Under the pieces are notes generated by a model, which was not told where the DNA came from, did not search any database, and saw only the letters and a program-made list of their open reading frames with translations. Of a DNA stretch of 64,000 nt, positions 25,555-33,718 are shown piece by piece. The stretch spans positions 5,146,001 through 5,210,000 of the forward strand of contig OZ220684.1 in NCBI GenBank assembly GCA_965116395.1, read 5' to 3'. Source of the DNA: Bin5 sp965116395. Lineage in GTDB: Bacteria; Chloroflexota; Anaerolineae; Caldilineales; Caldilineaceae. Numbering within the stretch: the stretch's first letter is position 1; each line of letters starts with the position of its first letter. Position numbers and translations under genes: made by a program.

Positions 25555-26694
25555 ATGAAGATCACGGATCTTACCGTCCGCCGTTTTCGATATGTTTCGA
25601 ACACCGTACGCGATTCAGAAGGACACGGCCATCCTGGGCCGGACCACGAGGCGGTGCAGTCGGTGCTGACGATCCATACCGATGAAGGAGTGGAAGGCTA
25701 CTTTTTTGGCAGCCCTCCTCAGGCGCTTATCGATAGCCTGGTCAAGCCTTACATAACCGGTGAAGATCCCTTCTACCGGGAGCGCATCTGGCACAACCTG
25801 AAAGAGCGCCAGCGTCTCAATATGGCTACGATGTCCGACAGACTGCTGAACGCGGTCGACCTGGCGTTGTGGGACCTGGCGGGGCGGGCGCTCGACATTC
25901 CGGTGCATAAGCTACTGGGGGCGACTCGAGACAAAGTACCCGCTTACGCCAGTACGATGTGCGGCGACGACATTGAGGGGGGCCTCGGCACGCCGGAAGA
26001 CTACGCCAACTTTGCCGAGTGGTGCGTCCAACGGGGATACCCGGCCTTTAAGCTTCACACTTGGCAGCCGCCCTATGAGGGCGCGCCCGACGTCAAGCGC
26101 GACATAGAGGCCTGCGCGGCCGTGCGCGAAGTTTACGGCCCCGATGCCCATCTCATGCTTGATCCCTACCACTACTATTCGCGCCTGGAGGCGCTTTACC
26201 TGGCCAAGGGGTTGGAAAAGCTCGACTATTACTGGATGGAAGAGCCGATGGACGAGCACAGCATGTCGTCCTACGTGTGGCTATGCGAACAAACATCGCT
26301 TCCCATTTGCGGTCCGGAAACGGCAGAAGGCAAGATGTTCACCCGCGCCGAATGGATCAAGGCGGGAGCATGCGACCTGGTGCGGGGCGGTGTCGGCGAC
26401 CTGGGAGGGCTTACACCGCTGATGAAGGTGGCCCACTTGTCGGAGTCGTTCGGGATGAGAATGGAGGTCCACGGCGGGGGCCCAGGCAACATTCACGCCT
26501 TGTGCGCGATGGGCTTTCCCGGCCAGTATTATGAAAGGGGTCTGCTCCACCCGTACATCGATTACGAGCAGCCGCCGGCCTGGCTCAACAGTCTGGACGA
26601 CCCGATGGACGATGAGGGGTTCGTGCATATTTCGCAGCTGCCCGGATTGGGACAGGATATCAACTGGGAGTATATCGAGGGCAACCTCGTGTGA
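25555..26694 (+). CDS. mandelate racemase/muconate lactonizing enzyme-type enolase superfamily member
   Basis: 379 residues. An N-terminal capping domain with a 20s loop (GHGHPGPDHEAV) is followed by a beta/alpha barrel. The candidate metal ligands are the Asp in HLMLDPYHY, the Glu in YYWMEEPMDE and the Glu in CGPETAEGK. The second-strand motif is KLH (AFKLHTW) instead of the KxK of muconate enzymes, and a His sits in MEVHGGGPGN on the opposite face, so a sugar-acid dehydratase is more likely than a cycloisomerase. It is followed on the same strand by a PhyH oxygenase and a D-2-hydroxyacid dehydrogenase. A catabolic route for sugar acids or other alpha-hydroxy acids is inferred from that order. 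AGGAG lies nine bases before the ATG. Confidence 0.9.
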   Translation: MKITDLTVRRFRYVSNTVRDSEGHGHPGPDHEAVQSVLTIHTDEGVEGYFFGSPPQALIDSLVKPYITGEDPFYRERIWHNLKERQRLNMATMSDRLLNAVDLALWDLAGRALDIPVHKLLGATRDKVPAYASTMCGDDIEGGLGTPEDYANFAEWCVQRGYPAFKLHTWQPPYEGAPDVKRDIEACAAVREVYGPDAHLMLDPYHYYSRLEALYLAKGLEKLDYYWMEEPMDEHSMSSYVWLCEQTSLPICGPETAEGKMFTRAEWIKAGACDLVRGGVGDLGGLTPLMKVAHLSESFGMRMEVHGGGPGNIHALCAMGFPGQYYERGLLHPYIDYEQPPAWLNSLDDPMDDEGFVHISQLPGLGQDINWEYIEGNLV

Positions 26695-26772
26695 TGGCGG
26701 CCAACGTTTTGTTGGTGGAGAGAAGGGCCGGGATTTTCGCAGCGTCAGTTTGCACAGGGTAGGAGAGGTACG

Positions 26773-27522
26773 ATGAACGAGGAAGAACGCTATCTGTTTG
26801 ATGTGCGGGGATACCTTGTGGTTGAGGACGTTTTGTCGCCTGAGGAGGTCGGGGCGTTGAACCGGCTGATAGACAGCCAGGGTCTGCCGGGGCCGGAGCT
26901 GGACACCCTGGGAGCCCGTTTCGGCGGATTCTTGGAGTGGGACAAGCTTTTCTGCGAACTGCTGGACCACGAGCGGATCATGCCCTATCTGAAAACGATC
27001 CTGGGCGACGGCTTTCGGCTTGACCACTATTATGGCATCTACATGCGCGCGGGCACTGAACGGCTGCGATTGCACGGGGGCGCAACCCCTTACGATCCGC
27101 CCGAGTTCTATCACTATAATAATGGAGACATGTTCAACGGACTGACGGTAGTTTCCTGGAATCTGACCGACTCGGGGCCAGGTTTGGGCGGGTTCTGCGG
27201 GGTGCCTGGCAGCCACAAGGCCAACTTTCGCTGCCCTGACAGCATCCGCAGCGCGCATGACGCGCACGAGGCCGTCTTTGTACCGACGGCACCGGCCGGC
27301 TCAGTGGTCATTTTCACGGAAGCGCTGACCCACGGCACGGTCACGTGGACCGCCGATCATCAGCGGCGTTCGCTGCTGTACAAGTACAGCCCGGGGCAGC
27401 AGTCCTGGAGCGCAAAATACTCTCAGCCGCCGCAAACGGTCGGCTTGACGGACAGGCAGAGACTGTTGTTTGAAAAGCCCTATTTCAACTCGCGTCCTTC
27501 GCTGTTTGCGGATGCGGAGTGA
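26773..27522 (+). CDS. phytanoyl-CoA dioxygenase (PhyH) family protein with HxG motif
   Basis: 249 residues, 2-oxoglutarate/Fe(II)-type jelly roll. Family marks are the start FDVRGYLVVEDVLSPEEV, the SWNLTDSGPGLGGFCGVPGSHK block, the distal His in EALTHGT, and an Arg in HQRRSLLYKY for 2-oxoglutarate. Where a His-x-Asp iron site is expected the sequence reads LHGGATP (His101-Gly102-Gly103), so no carboxylate ligand is evident there. AGGAGAGG precedes ATG 26773. It lies 78 bp after the enolase-superfamily gene. A related protein with the same trait is encoded at 37658-38494. The substrate is unknown: hydroxylation is the default assumption and halogenation is an untested alternative. Confidence 0.88.
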   Translation: MNEEERYLFDVRGYLVVEDVLSPEEVGALNRLIDSQGLPGPELDTLGARFGGFLEWDKLFCELLDHERIMPYLKTILGDGFRLDHYYGIYMRAGTERLRLHGGATPYDPPEFYHYNNGDMFNGLTVVSWNLTDSGPGLGGFCGVPGSHKANFRCPDSIRSAHDAHEAVFVPTAPAGSVVIFTEALTHGTVTWTADHQRRSLLYKYSPGQQSWSAKYSQPPQTVGLTDRQRLLFEKPYFNSRPSLFADAE

Positions 27523-27632
27523 AGGACTGGTGCGCGCGGGCGCGGATGGGCAAGGCAGACCCCTGTCCATAAAGAATTGGTTCCTCTTTGCAAGACCATA
27601 GTATTCCTTTAGGTCAACATAGGAGTATACCT

Positions 27633-28691
27633 ATGCCCCAACCCTTCCGTATTGGCGTTTCGTCCGGCTTCAAGACGGCCGCTCCCGGTACGATTGAACC
27701 GGTCCTGGCGCGTTTGATCGATCCGTTGCCCCATGTAGAATGGGACTTTTTTGACGGCGATTCAGGCGAGCCCGTTGCCGCGGACGCCATCGCCGAATTT
27801 GAAGGTGTAATCGCCCTGGGCAGCCCGTATGATGCTTCCACGGTCGCCGGTTGCAAGCGCCTGGCCTGCGTCGCCCGCTGGGGCGTCGGCTACGACCTGG
27901 TGGACACTGAAGCCCTGACCGCCAATGATGTCCTGTTGGCGATAGCGGTCGACGCGGTGCGCAAGCCGGTGGCAGAGGCGATTCTGACGTTAATTCTGGC
28001 GCTGGCGAAAAAGCTGGCGGCCAAGGACCGGCTGGTACGAACTGGCCGCTGGGATCTGAAAGCGCAGACGTCGGGGCTGGGCCTGAGTGGGAAGATCGTC
28101 GGCTCTGTTGGAATGGGCAATATCGGCGGTGAGATGTTTCGTCTCTTGGGCCCGTTCGACCTGGGGCGCCGCCTCGCGCACGACCCGTACCTGGACTCGC
28201 GGAGAGCAGAAGAGCTGGATGTTGAACTGGTAAGCCTGGAGACCATCTTCCGTGAATCGGACTTCGTTATAACCAACTGCCCATTGACGGCAGAGACGCG
28301 CGGGTTCATCAATGCTCGTCTGTTCGCCCTAATGAAGCCGAGCGCGTACTTTATTAATACGGCGCGGGGTCCAATAGTCAATCAGGAGGACCTGGTGGCG
28401 GCGCTGCAGGCGGGCGCGATTGCCGGCGCCGGCCTGGATGTGGTTGAGCCGGAGCCGCTGCCACTCGATCATCCGCTGATCGAAATGGAGAATGTGATTC
28501 TGTCGCCGCACGCACTGGCGTGGACCGACGACCTCTACGAGATGAATGGCACAATCGCCTGCGAGAGCCTGTTGACTGTATTCCAAGGCGAGATTCCCGC
28601 GTTTCCGGTTAACCGGGAGGTTATTGAGCAAGGGCGGTTCCAGGAGAAATTGGGCGAAATGGCAGCGCGCTGGCGGGCGTTTGGGGTCTGA
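27633..28691 (+). CDS. D-2-hydroxyacid dehydrogenase (SerA-like), copy 1
   Basis: 352 residues from ATG 27633, chosen because AGGAG lies seven bases upstream. Substrate domains flank a NAD-binding domain with GSVGMGNIGGEMF. The catalytic triad of the family is visible: Arg in NTARGPIV, Glu in GLDVVEPEPLP and His in LSPHALAW. It should interconvert a D-2-hydroxyacid and the 2-oxoacid with NAD(P). The enzyme lacks ACT or other regulatory domains, so a catabolic role is likelier than serine synthesis. It is the third gene of a plus-strand group after an enolase-superfamily enzyme and a PhyH protein. Confidence 0.9.
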   Translation: MPQPFRIGVSSGFKTAAPGTIEPVLARLIDPLPHVEWDFFDGDSGEPVAADAIAEFEGVIALGSPYDASTVAGCKRLACVARWGVGYDLVDTEALTANDVLLAIAVDAVRKPVAEAILTLILALAKKLAAKDRLVRTGRWDLKAQTSGLGLSGKIVGSVGMGNIGGEMFRLLGPFDLGRRLAHDPYLDSRRAEELDVELVSLETIFRESDFVITNCPLTAETRGFINARLFALMKPSAYFINTARGPIVNQEDLVAALQAGAIAGAGLDVVEPEPLPLDHPLIEMENVILSPHALAWTDDLYEMNGTIACESLLTVFQGEIPAFPVNREVIEQGRFQEKLGEMAARWRAFGV

Positions 28692-28727
28692 GGGTTCGGC
28701 ATTAAGCGATACTTCCAATAAGAATCT

Positions 28728-28933
28728 GTAACTACCAAGCCACAGTAGTTGACCGGCCAGTCATCCTTGGAAGCATTCAGGCTCTTGGTGACGTAACTGG
28801 TGTACAGCGGCCGCCATGCTCGCCAGCCGACAGGTTGCGAAGGAGGCACACGGTCGGTGAGAGATGGTTTTGTAGGGGGGCGTTGCGGGGGCGCAGCCCC
28901 TGCACAAGGGAGGGCGCTTGCGCCCGACCGCCC
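28728..28933 (+). repeat. dispersed hairpin element, full copy D (subfamily 2, 206 bp)
   Basis: Begins GTAACTACCAAGCC and ends GACCGCCC. It shares CAGTAGTTGACC and GCCAGTCATCCTTGGAA, at the same offset, with copy F at 53436, and has the same length as F. The 5' end can fold: AACTAC pairs with GTAGTT nine bases later. The 3' module has GGGGC-GCA-GCCCC and GGGCGC-TT-GCGCCC (28912-28925). Confidence 0.88.
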
Positions 28934-29173
28934 AAAATACAACAATGTGGGGAGAAAGAACACCTTTGCTCCTCTCGTTCAGGGTTGCGAATCAGTTGCG
29001 GCTGAGTAGTTACAGGAACTTCATTTAGAGTTTGACGGTACTCCGCCATTAGAACGGCAATAGGGTCAGTGTGCCACGGTCAAATGGCGTTAAGGATTAA
29101 TTCGATGGAAAAGTGTCGCGTGGAGGAATGCTTGCTAATAGTGCCAACTGAAATCAGCCATACAATTCGGCAA

Positions 29174-29182
29174 TGGTATACT
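29174..29182 (+). promoter_or_regulatory. extended -10 promoter element for the YtkA/peroxidase pair
   Basis: TGG-TATACT matches an extended -10 and lies 48 bp before the TTG start of the lipoprotein gene. There is no clear -35 box, as is usual for extended -10 promoters. Confidence 0.45.
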
Positions 29183-29229
29183 GAGAGTGATATCCGACAA
29201 ATCATCTATTTACAATGGAGTAAATAAGA

Positions 29230-29709
29230 TTGAAAGTTCATCTACTTAGAGGCCTGGTGACCTTGGCTCTACTACTAGGCGCTTGTAATATGGTAGTGTC
29301 TTCGCCCGACGGTGACGGGATGGCCATGGACGGCGACACAATGGACATGTCCGGCGGCTCGATGGCGGCCGACATTCTTGATTCCCAGAGTACAGAAGGC
29401 GGTCACTTCAACGTCAGCGCGACCAGTCGTTTGGACCCGGTCGTGATAAACGAGACCCATGCCTGGACGCTCCACATTGAGACCGCGGACGGCAGCCCGG
29501 TGACCGACGCCGAAATCACAATTGATGGTGGAATGCCTGAGCACAATCACGGCTTTCCCACTTCGCCGAGCGTAACGGAGAACCTGGGTGAGGGCGACTA
29601 CCTGCTGGAGGGGATGCGATTCAATATGGGCGGCGTTTGGGTACTGACGCTGGAGATCAGTTCCGGCGAACAGAGCGATACAGTTACTTTTGAAGTCGAA
29701 CTGAATTAG
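29230..29709 (+). CDS. lipoprotein with YtkA-like domain and Met-rich segment
   Basis: 159 residues from a TTG start with GGAG nine bases upstream. The signal peptide ends in the lipobox LALLLGAC. The next 30 residues are rich in Met, Asp and Ser (DGMAMDGDTMDMSGGSM), a composition seen in periplasmic copper-binding proteins. Then a beta-sandwich of YtkA/FixH type follows (HAWTLHIETADGSPVTDAEI, with MPEHNHGFPTSP). It ends three bases before the di-heme peroxidase gene, so the two are co-transcribed and probably act together on the cell surface. Metal binding is inferred from composition and context. Confidence 0.78.
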   Translation: MKVHLLRGLVTLALLLGACNMVVSSPDGDGMAMDGDTMDMSGGSMAADILDSQSTEGGHFNVSATSRLDPVVINETHAWTLHIETADGSPVTDAEITIDGGMPEHNHGFPTSPSVTENLGEGDYLLEGMRFNMGGVWVLTLEISSGEQSDTVTFEVELN

Positions 29710-29712
29710 AGC

Positions 29713-31080
29713 GTGCGTCGCATTGTCTTTTTCGGCGCGGCGTTGATTCTTGTTGTCTTGGTCATCGCGGGCGCGCTGATCTCGACAGGCGTGGTCGGCG
29801 CTGGGTCCGCCGGCGCTACACTACGCAGCATCGTTTTGTTCTTTGGAGACGGCGGCAGTTCGCAGCCGGTCGGCTCCGGACCCCACAGCTGGACGGCAAG
29901 TGAACGCGGGCTGATTGCTTCACTCAGCATCGACAGGCTGCCGCCGTTGCCGCCGGACCCTTCAAACTCGTTCGGCGACGATCCTGACGCGGTCGCTCTG
30001 GGCCACGCACTATTCTTCGATAGCGGTCTCAGCCCTGACGGGACTGTCTCCTGTTCAACCTGCCACGTACCTGAGAGCTACTTTACCGATGGAAAGGTGC
30101 GCGCAAATGTGCGCGGGGTTGACACGCCGCGTCACACGCCCACAATCGTTGGAATCGCCTTCAGCGACTGGTTCTACTGGGATGGACGCAAGGACAGCCA
30201 GTGGGCACAGGCACTGGCGCCGCAGGAGACGGCGATCGAACACGGCGGCAACCGCACGGCGCACGCCCGCTATGTGCTGGACAGATACCGCAGCCAGTAC
30301 GAGGCGCTTTTCGGTCCGGCGCCTGACCTCAGCGATGCGGGCCGCTTTCCCCCTGGCGCCGCGCCGCTAGAAGATGAAACGGCACGCGCGGCATGGGCGG
30401 GGATGACCGAGGCGGATCAGGAAACGGTCAACAAGGTCTTTGCCAACATCGGCAAAAGCATCGCGGCCTACTCACGCAGGATAATGCCTGGGCGCACACG
30501 CTTTGACGACTATGCAGCGGCGGCGCTAGCCAACGATCAGGACAGCATGACTGAGCTGTATAGCGCAGAGGAGGCGGCGGGGCTAAGGCTGTTTTTTGGC
30601 GACGGCCAATGTACGGATTGCCATAACGGGCCGCTATTCACGAACGGCACTTTTCACAATATTGGGCTGCCATTTCCCGAGGGAAGCAAGTTTGATCAAG
30701 GGCGTTCACTGGGGACGCAGCAAGTTGTCGAGGACGCTTTCAATTGTTTGGGCAGGTACAGCGATGCGAACGCAGAGGAGTGCGTTGAGCTGCGATTTAT
30801 CAAGCTTGAAGGAGAGGAGTTGATCGGCGCGTTCAAAGTTCCCAGCCTGCGCAACGCGGCCAATACCGCCCCTTACATGCACAACGGCAATTTCGCCGAC
30901 CTTGAAGCTGTGATTCGCCACTACAACCATGCGCCGCCGGCATTCCCGGGCCACTCGGACCTGGTGCCGCTCGCTCTGACGGAGGCGCAGAGCGCTGCGT
31001 TGAAGGCGTTCCTGCTAACCCTCAGCGCACCGCCGGATGCGCCGCCGGAACTGCTGCGCCCGCCGGAGGGCTCGGAATAG
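29713..31080 (+). CDS. di-heme cytochrome c peroxidase/MauG family protein
   Basis: 455 residues from a GTG start, three bases after the YtkA-like gene. An N-terminal membrane anchor (FFGAALILVVLVIAGALIS) precedes two cytochrome c domains, each with a CxxCH heme site: VSCSTCHVPE near residue 115 and GQCTDCHNG near 300. The intervening RHTPTIVGIAFSDWFYWDGR and the later FKVPSLRNAANTAPYMHNG are hallmarks of the CcpA/MauG family. It reduces hydrogen peroxide or oxidises a protein substrate outside the membrane. The pairing with a Met/His-rich lipoprotein suggests a copper- or oxidative-stress-related role, but that is inferred. Confidence 0.92.
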   Translation: MRRIVFFGAALILVVLVIAGALISTGVVGAGSAGATLRSIVLFFGDGGSSQPVGSGPHSWTASERGLIASLSIDRLPPLPPDPSNSFGDDPDAVALGHALFFDSGLSPDGTVSCSTCHVPESYFTDGKVRANVRGVDTPRHTPTIVGIAFSDWFYWDGRKDSQWAQALAPQETAIEHGGNRTAHARYVLDRYRSQYEALFGPAPDLSDAGRFPPGAAPLEDETARAAWAGMTEADQETVNKVFANIGKSIAAYSRRIMPGRTRFDDYAAAALANDQDSMTELYSAEEAAGLRLFFGDGQCTDCHNGPLFTNGTFHNIGLPFPEGSKFDQGRSLGTQQVVEDAFNCLGRYSDANAEECVELRFIKLEGEELIGAFKVPSLRNAANTAPYMHNGNFADLEAVIRHYNHAPPAFPGHSDLVPLALTEAQSAALKAFLLTLSAPPDAPPELLRPPEGSE

Positions 31081-31125
31081 ATGCCATTTTCCGAGGCATA
31101 TGTCCCGGCCCCGACGAAAAGTGCA

Positions 31126-32064
31126 TCAGGCCACGCGGCTGAGCATCTCCTCGCCGCGCAGACAGGCGAGCATATTGTCCACTGTGCGGCGGGACATCTG
31201 GTAACGTGTCTGGAATGTCGCGCTGCCAAGGTGGGGAAGTATGAGACAGTTGTCCAATCGCAGCAAGGGATGGTCGCGAGGCAGGGGCTCGGGGTCGGTA
31301 ACGTCCATGGCCGCGCCGGCGATCAGGTTGCGTTGCAATGCGTCCAGCAGAGCGTCATGGTCCACAACCCCGCCGCGGGCAACGTTGATCAGGTATGCGC
31401 TTTCCTTCATGCGCGCCAGTTCAGCCGTGCTGACCAGATGCCGCGTTTCGGGCGACATAGGCACGCTTAGCACGACGAAATCGGCTTCCTTCAGCAGGGC
31501 CTCAAGTGTGCGATAGGAGGCGTTCAACGCTTCGGCATGGGGGCTGGGATTGCGATTGTGGTAGAGGACATTCATGTCGAATCCGCTGGCGCGGCGGGCC
31601 ACAACCCGTCCCACGCGGCCCATACCAATGATGCCCAGCGTAGAGCCGTATATTTCGTGGCCATGCAGGATGTTGCCGTCGTAAACGAGATAGTCCGGTC
31701 CGCGTGCATGGAGCCAGCCCGGCACCAGATTTCGGGCAATCGCCATCAGCATAGTGAAGGCCATGTCGGCGGTCGCGCCGTCAACGAAACCGGGCGTGTA
31801 TCCTACCGGCAGGCCGCGGGCCTTCGCATCCTCGAGGTTGATATGATCGACGCCGACGCCAAAGTTGCTGAGGCAGCGAAGTCTTGGCATCTTGTCCATC
31901 AGGGAACCGGGCACAATAGGGTGGCCGTACACCAGGAACGCTTCTATGGTCGGCAGGATCGGGTCCTTCTCGGTCAGGTCCCAGATATGGACATCGCAGG
32001 TGTCGGCCACCATCTCGGCCATTTCGGGCGGTAACGCCGAGTCTGTCAGAATCTGATATGGCAC
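31126..32064 (-). CDS. D-2-hydroxyacid dehydrogenase, copy 2
   Basis: 312 residues from a GTG start at 32064 with AAAGGAG upstream. An ATG 20 codons earlier lacks a ribosome-binding site and adds no domain. NAD motif LGIIGMGRVGRVVA, catalytic Arg in INVARGGVV, Glu in VTDPEPLP and His in LPHLGSAT are present. It resembles glyoxylate/hydroxypyruvate reductases. It is only distantly similar to the dehydrogenase at 27633. It is convergent with the peroxidase gene (45 bp) and divergent from a glycosyltransferase gene (87 bp apart). Confidence 0.9.
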   Translation of the reverse strand: MPYQILTDSALPPEMAEMVADTCDVHIWDLTEKDPILPTIEAFLVYGHPIVPGSLMDKMPRLRCLSNFGVGVDHINLEDAKARGLPVGYTPGFVDGATADMAFTMLMAIARNLVPGWLHARGPDYLVYDGNILHGHEIYGSTLGIIGMGRVGRVVARRASGFDMNVLYHNRNPSPHAEALNASYRTLEALLKEADFVVLSVPMSPETRHLVSTAELARMKESAYLINVARGGVVDHDALLDALQRNLIAGAAMDVTDPEPLPRDHPLLRLDNCLILPHLGSATFQTRYQMSRRTVDNMLACLRGEEMLSRVA

Positions 32065-32151
32065 AGGCTTCTCCTTTACTTTCACTGTCTGGCTCACGGA
32101 ACAGGGCCAAGGTGTCAATTGCAAGCGGGTTCCCGAAGGAAACTCCAGACG

Positions 32152-33111
32152 ATGTCACGAATCCTTTACTTCTGCCCTGACTTTCCTCAGCCTTCAGGCG
32201 GCATCAAGACACTCTACCGCCATGCGCAGACTCTGGTAGGGATGGGCTTTGACGCCTGGATCGTCCACCAGAAGCGGCCGTTCCAGGTGACGTGGCACGG
32301 TTACGAGGCGCCAACGCTATGGCTCTCGGAGCGTCCCCGATTTACGCCGCAGGATGTCCTTGTCATCCCGGAAGTGATGCCGCAGGTGATGCAGCAGACT
32401 GCCCGATTCTCTGGTGAGCGAATTGTGATCGCCTTAAGCTGGTCTCCTACTTACTGGAATTTGCCGGCCGGTCAGACGTGGCCTAGCTATGGCATTCAAC
32501 GTGTAATGACCAAGTCGCCGCTGATCGAGGCGTATCTGCGCTGGAGCATGGGAATTGAAGCAACGCTGATCAGTGAATACGTTACTCCCGATCGCTACTA
32601 CTACTCTGCGGAAGTCAAACGGCCCAAAGTCTCCTACCTGACCCGAAAGGATCGTTCGGCGGCCTGGCTGCAGCAGGTGCTAGTTGCCAGAGGCGAGCCA
32701 TTCACCGGCTTCGATTGGATGCCGCTGCGCGAGTTGAGCGAGGACGAATACGCCCGCCACCTGCGCGAGACTGCGGTCTACGTTACGACCAATATGCAGG
32801 AAGGCATGAACAGTTCGGTGCTGGAGGCGATGGCTTGCGGCTGCCTGGTCGTGGGCTACAGTGGTGTCGGCGGCAACGTCTATATGGAGCCTGAAGGAGC
32901 CTCACAAAACTGTATCCTGGTGGAAAACGGCAACGTTCCTGCGCTCGGCCAAAGGCTTGAGCGCGTTCTAAGGGAACTGGCCGCCGACCCGAAAGCCCAC
33001 GCCGATGTTGTCCACAATGGGCTCGAAACGGCTCGCCGCTACCAGAATCCGGCGGCCGAAGCCGACAGCTTGAGAGCGGTATTCACGCCTCTTGTGGCTT
33101 CGGAGAGTTAG
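32152..33111 (+). CDS. glycosyltransferase family 4-like protein
   Basis: 319 residues from ATG 32152 (AAGGA eleven bases upstream; an ATG 11 codons earlier is less likely). The N-terminus ILYFCPDFPQPSGGIKTLYRHAQTL is the typical GT-B opening with the Gly-rich loop. The C-terminal half has EGMNSSVLEAMACGCLVVGYSGVGG, read in two parts, which holds the EX7E-like nucleotide-sugar site. The sugar donor is unknown. The stop overlaps that of the MOSC gene on the other strand (TTAG at 33108-33111). No capsule or LPS operon surrounds it. Confidence 0.8.
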   Translation: MSRILYFCPDFPQPSGGIKTLYRHAQTLVGMGFDAWIVHQKRPFQVTWHGYEAPTLWLSERPRFTPQDVLVIPEVMPQVMQQTARFSGERIVIALSWSPTYWNLPAGQTWPSYGIQRVMTKSPLIEAYLRWSMGIEATLISEYVTPDRYYYSAEVKRPKVSYLTRKDRSAAWLQQVLVARGEPFTGFDWMPLRELSEDEYARHLRETAVYVTTNMQEGMNSSVLEAMACGCLVVGYSGVGGNVYMEPEGASQNCILVENGNVPALGQRLERVLRELAADPKAHADVVHNGLETARRYQNPAAEADSLRAVFTPLVASES

Positions 33112-33638
33112 CCGACCGCCTCCTCCACCTCCTCGCCCAGCAACAGTTTCTCGACGGCATCGCCTACGCGGAGGGTGCCGCCTTCAACGACCCTGGCAGT
33201 AATTCCGCCGTGCCCACGCATTGCGTTGTAGCCGCCGGGGCCAAAGTTTTCCTCCATGCGGCTGCATGGGTGGCAGGGGCCCGTGTGTTCCAGGACTGCG
33301 CCGCCGATGCGGAAACGCCGCTCCTGGAGGCTGAACAGATTGATACCACGCACTACGATATTGCGCCGCGCCAGGGAAGGGTCCGCTGACGGGCCGCGCA
33401 GAAAATCGCCAACGGCGTCGAGGTGTTCGCCCTGAATCAGGGTTACCTCGCGCTTGCCGCCGCCCTGGCCATGGAAGTGGTCGCCGGTAAGCCCGCTGCC
33501 GACGACGGCTTCCGCCTCCGGCACTGACTGAAGGGGGCCGCGCCGTTGCGGGCGAAGGCCGATCCATTCCACGGACCCTGTCTTTGTTGGTTTGTCCATC
33601 AGTTGTGCCACATCACTTTCCGGGTTAAGCGTTGTCAT
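33108..33638 (-). CDS. MOSC domain-containing protein
   Basis: 176 residues, a single MOSC (molybdenum cofactor sulfurase C-terminal) beta-barrel. Marks are the start VEWIGLRPQRRGPLQSV, SGLTGDHFHGQGGGKREVTLIQ, RRNIVVRGIN, and the conserved Cys in HTGPCHPCSRMEE, which is the proposed sulfur or cofactor-binding residue. Stand-alone MOSC proteins (YiiM/YuaD-like) reduce N-hydroxylated compounds with molybdenum cofactor or carry sulfur. A mobA-like gene is at 52.6 kb but not linked. It overlaps the convergent glycosyltransferase gene by four bases. Confidence 0.9.
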   Translation of the reverse strand: MTTLNPESDVAQLMDKPTKTGSVEWIGLRPQRRGPLQSVPEAEAVVGSGLTGDHFHGQGGGKREVTLIQGEHLDAVGDFLRGPSADPSLARRNIVVRGINLFSLQERRFRIGGAVLEHTGPCHPCSRMEENFGPGGYNAMRGHGGITARVVEGGTLRVGDAVEKLLLGEEVEEAVG

Positions 33639-33718
33639 CTGTATTTCTCCAACTCAAAAGTATTAGGAAATAGGGCCCCTCACCTGTCCGTCACACGATG
33701 CGCTGCCTGGTCTGATCT

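Larger units (their letters stand above)
28692..29229. other. 538-bp intergenic region
   Basis: It holds full copy D of the dispersed hairpin element (28728-28933) starting 37 bp after the dehydrogenase stop, then about 240 bp without recognisable features, then an extended -10 promoter element at 29174-29182. No gene is supported. Confidence 0.6.
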
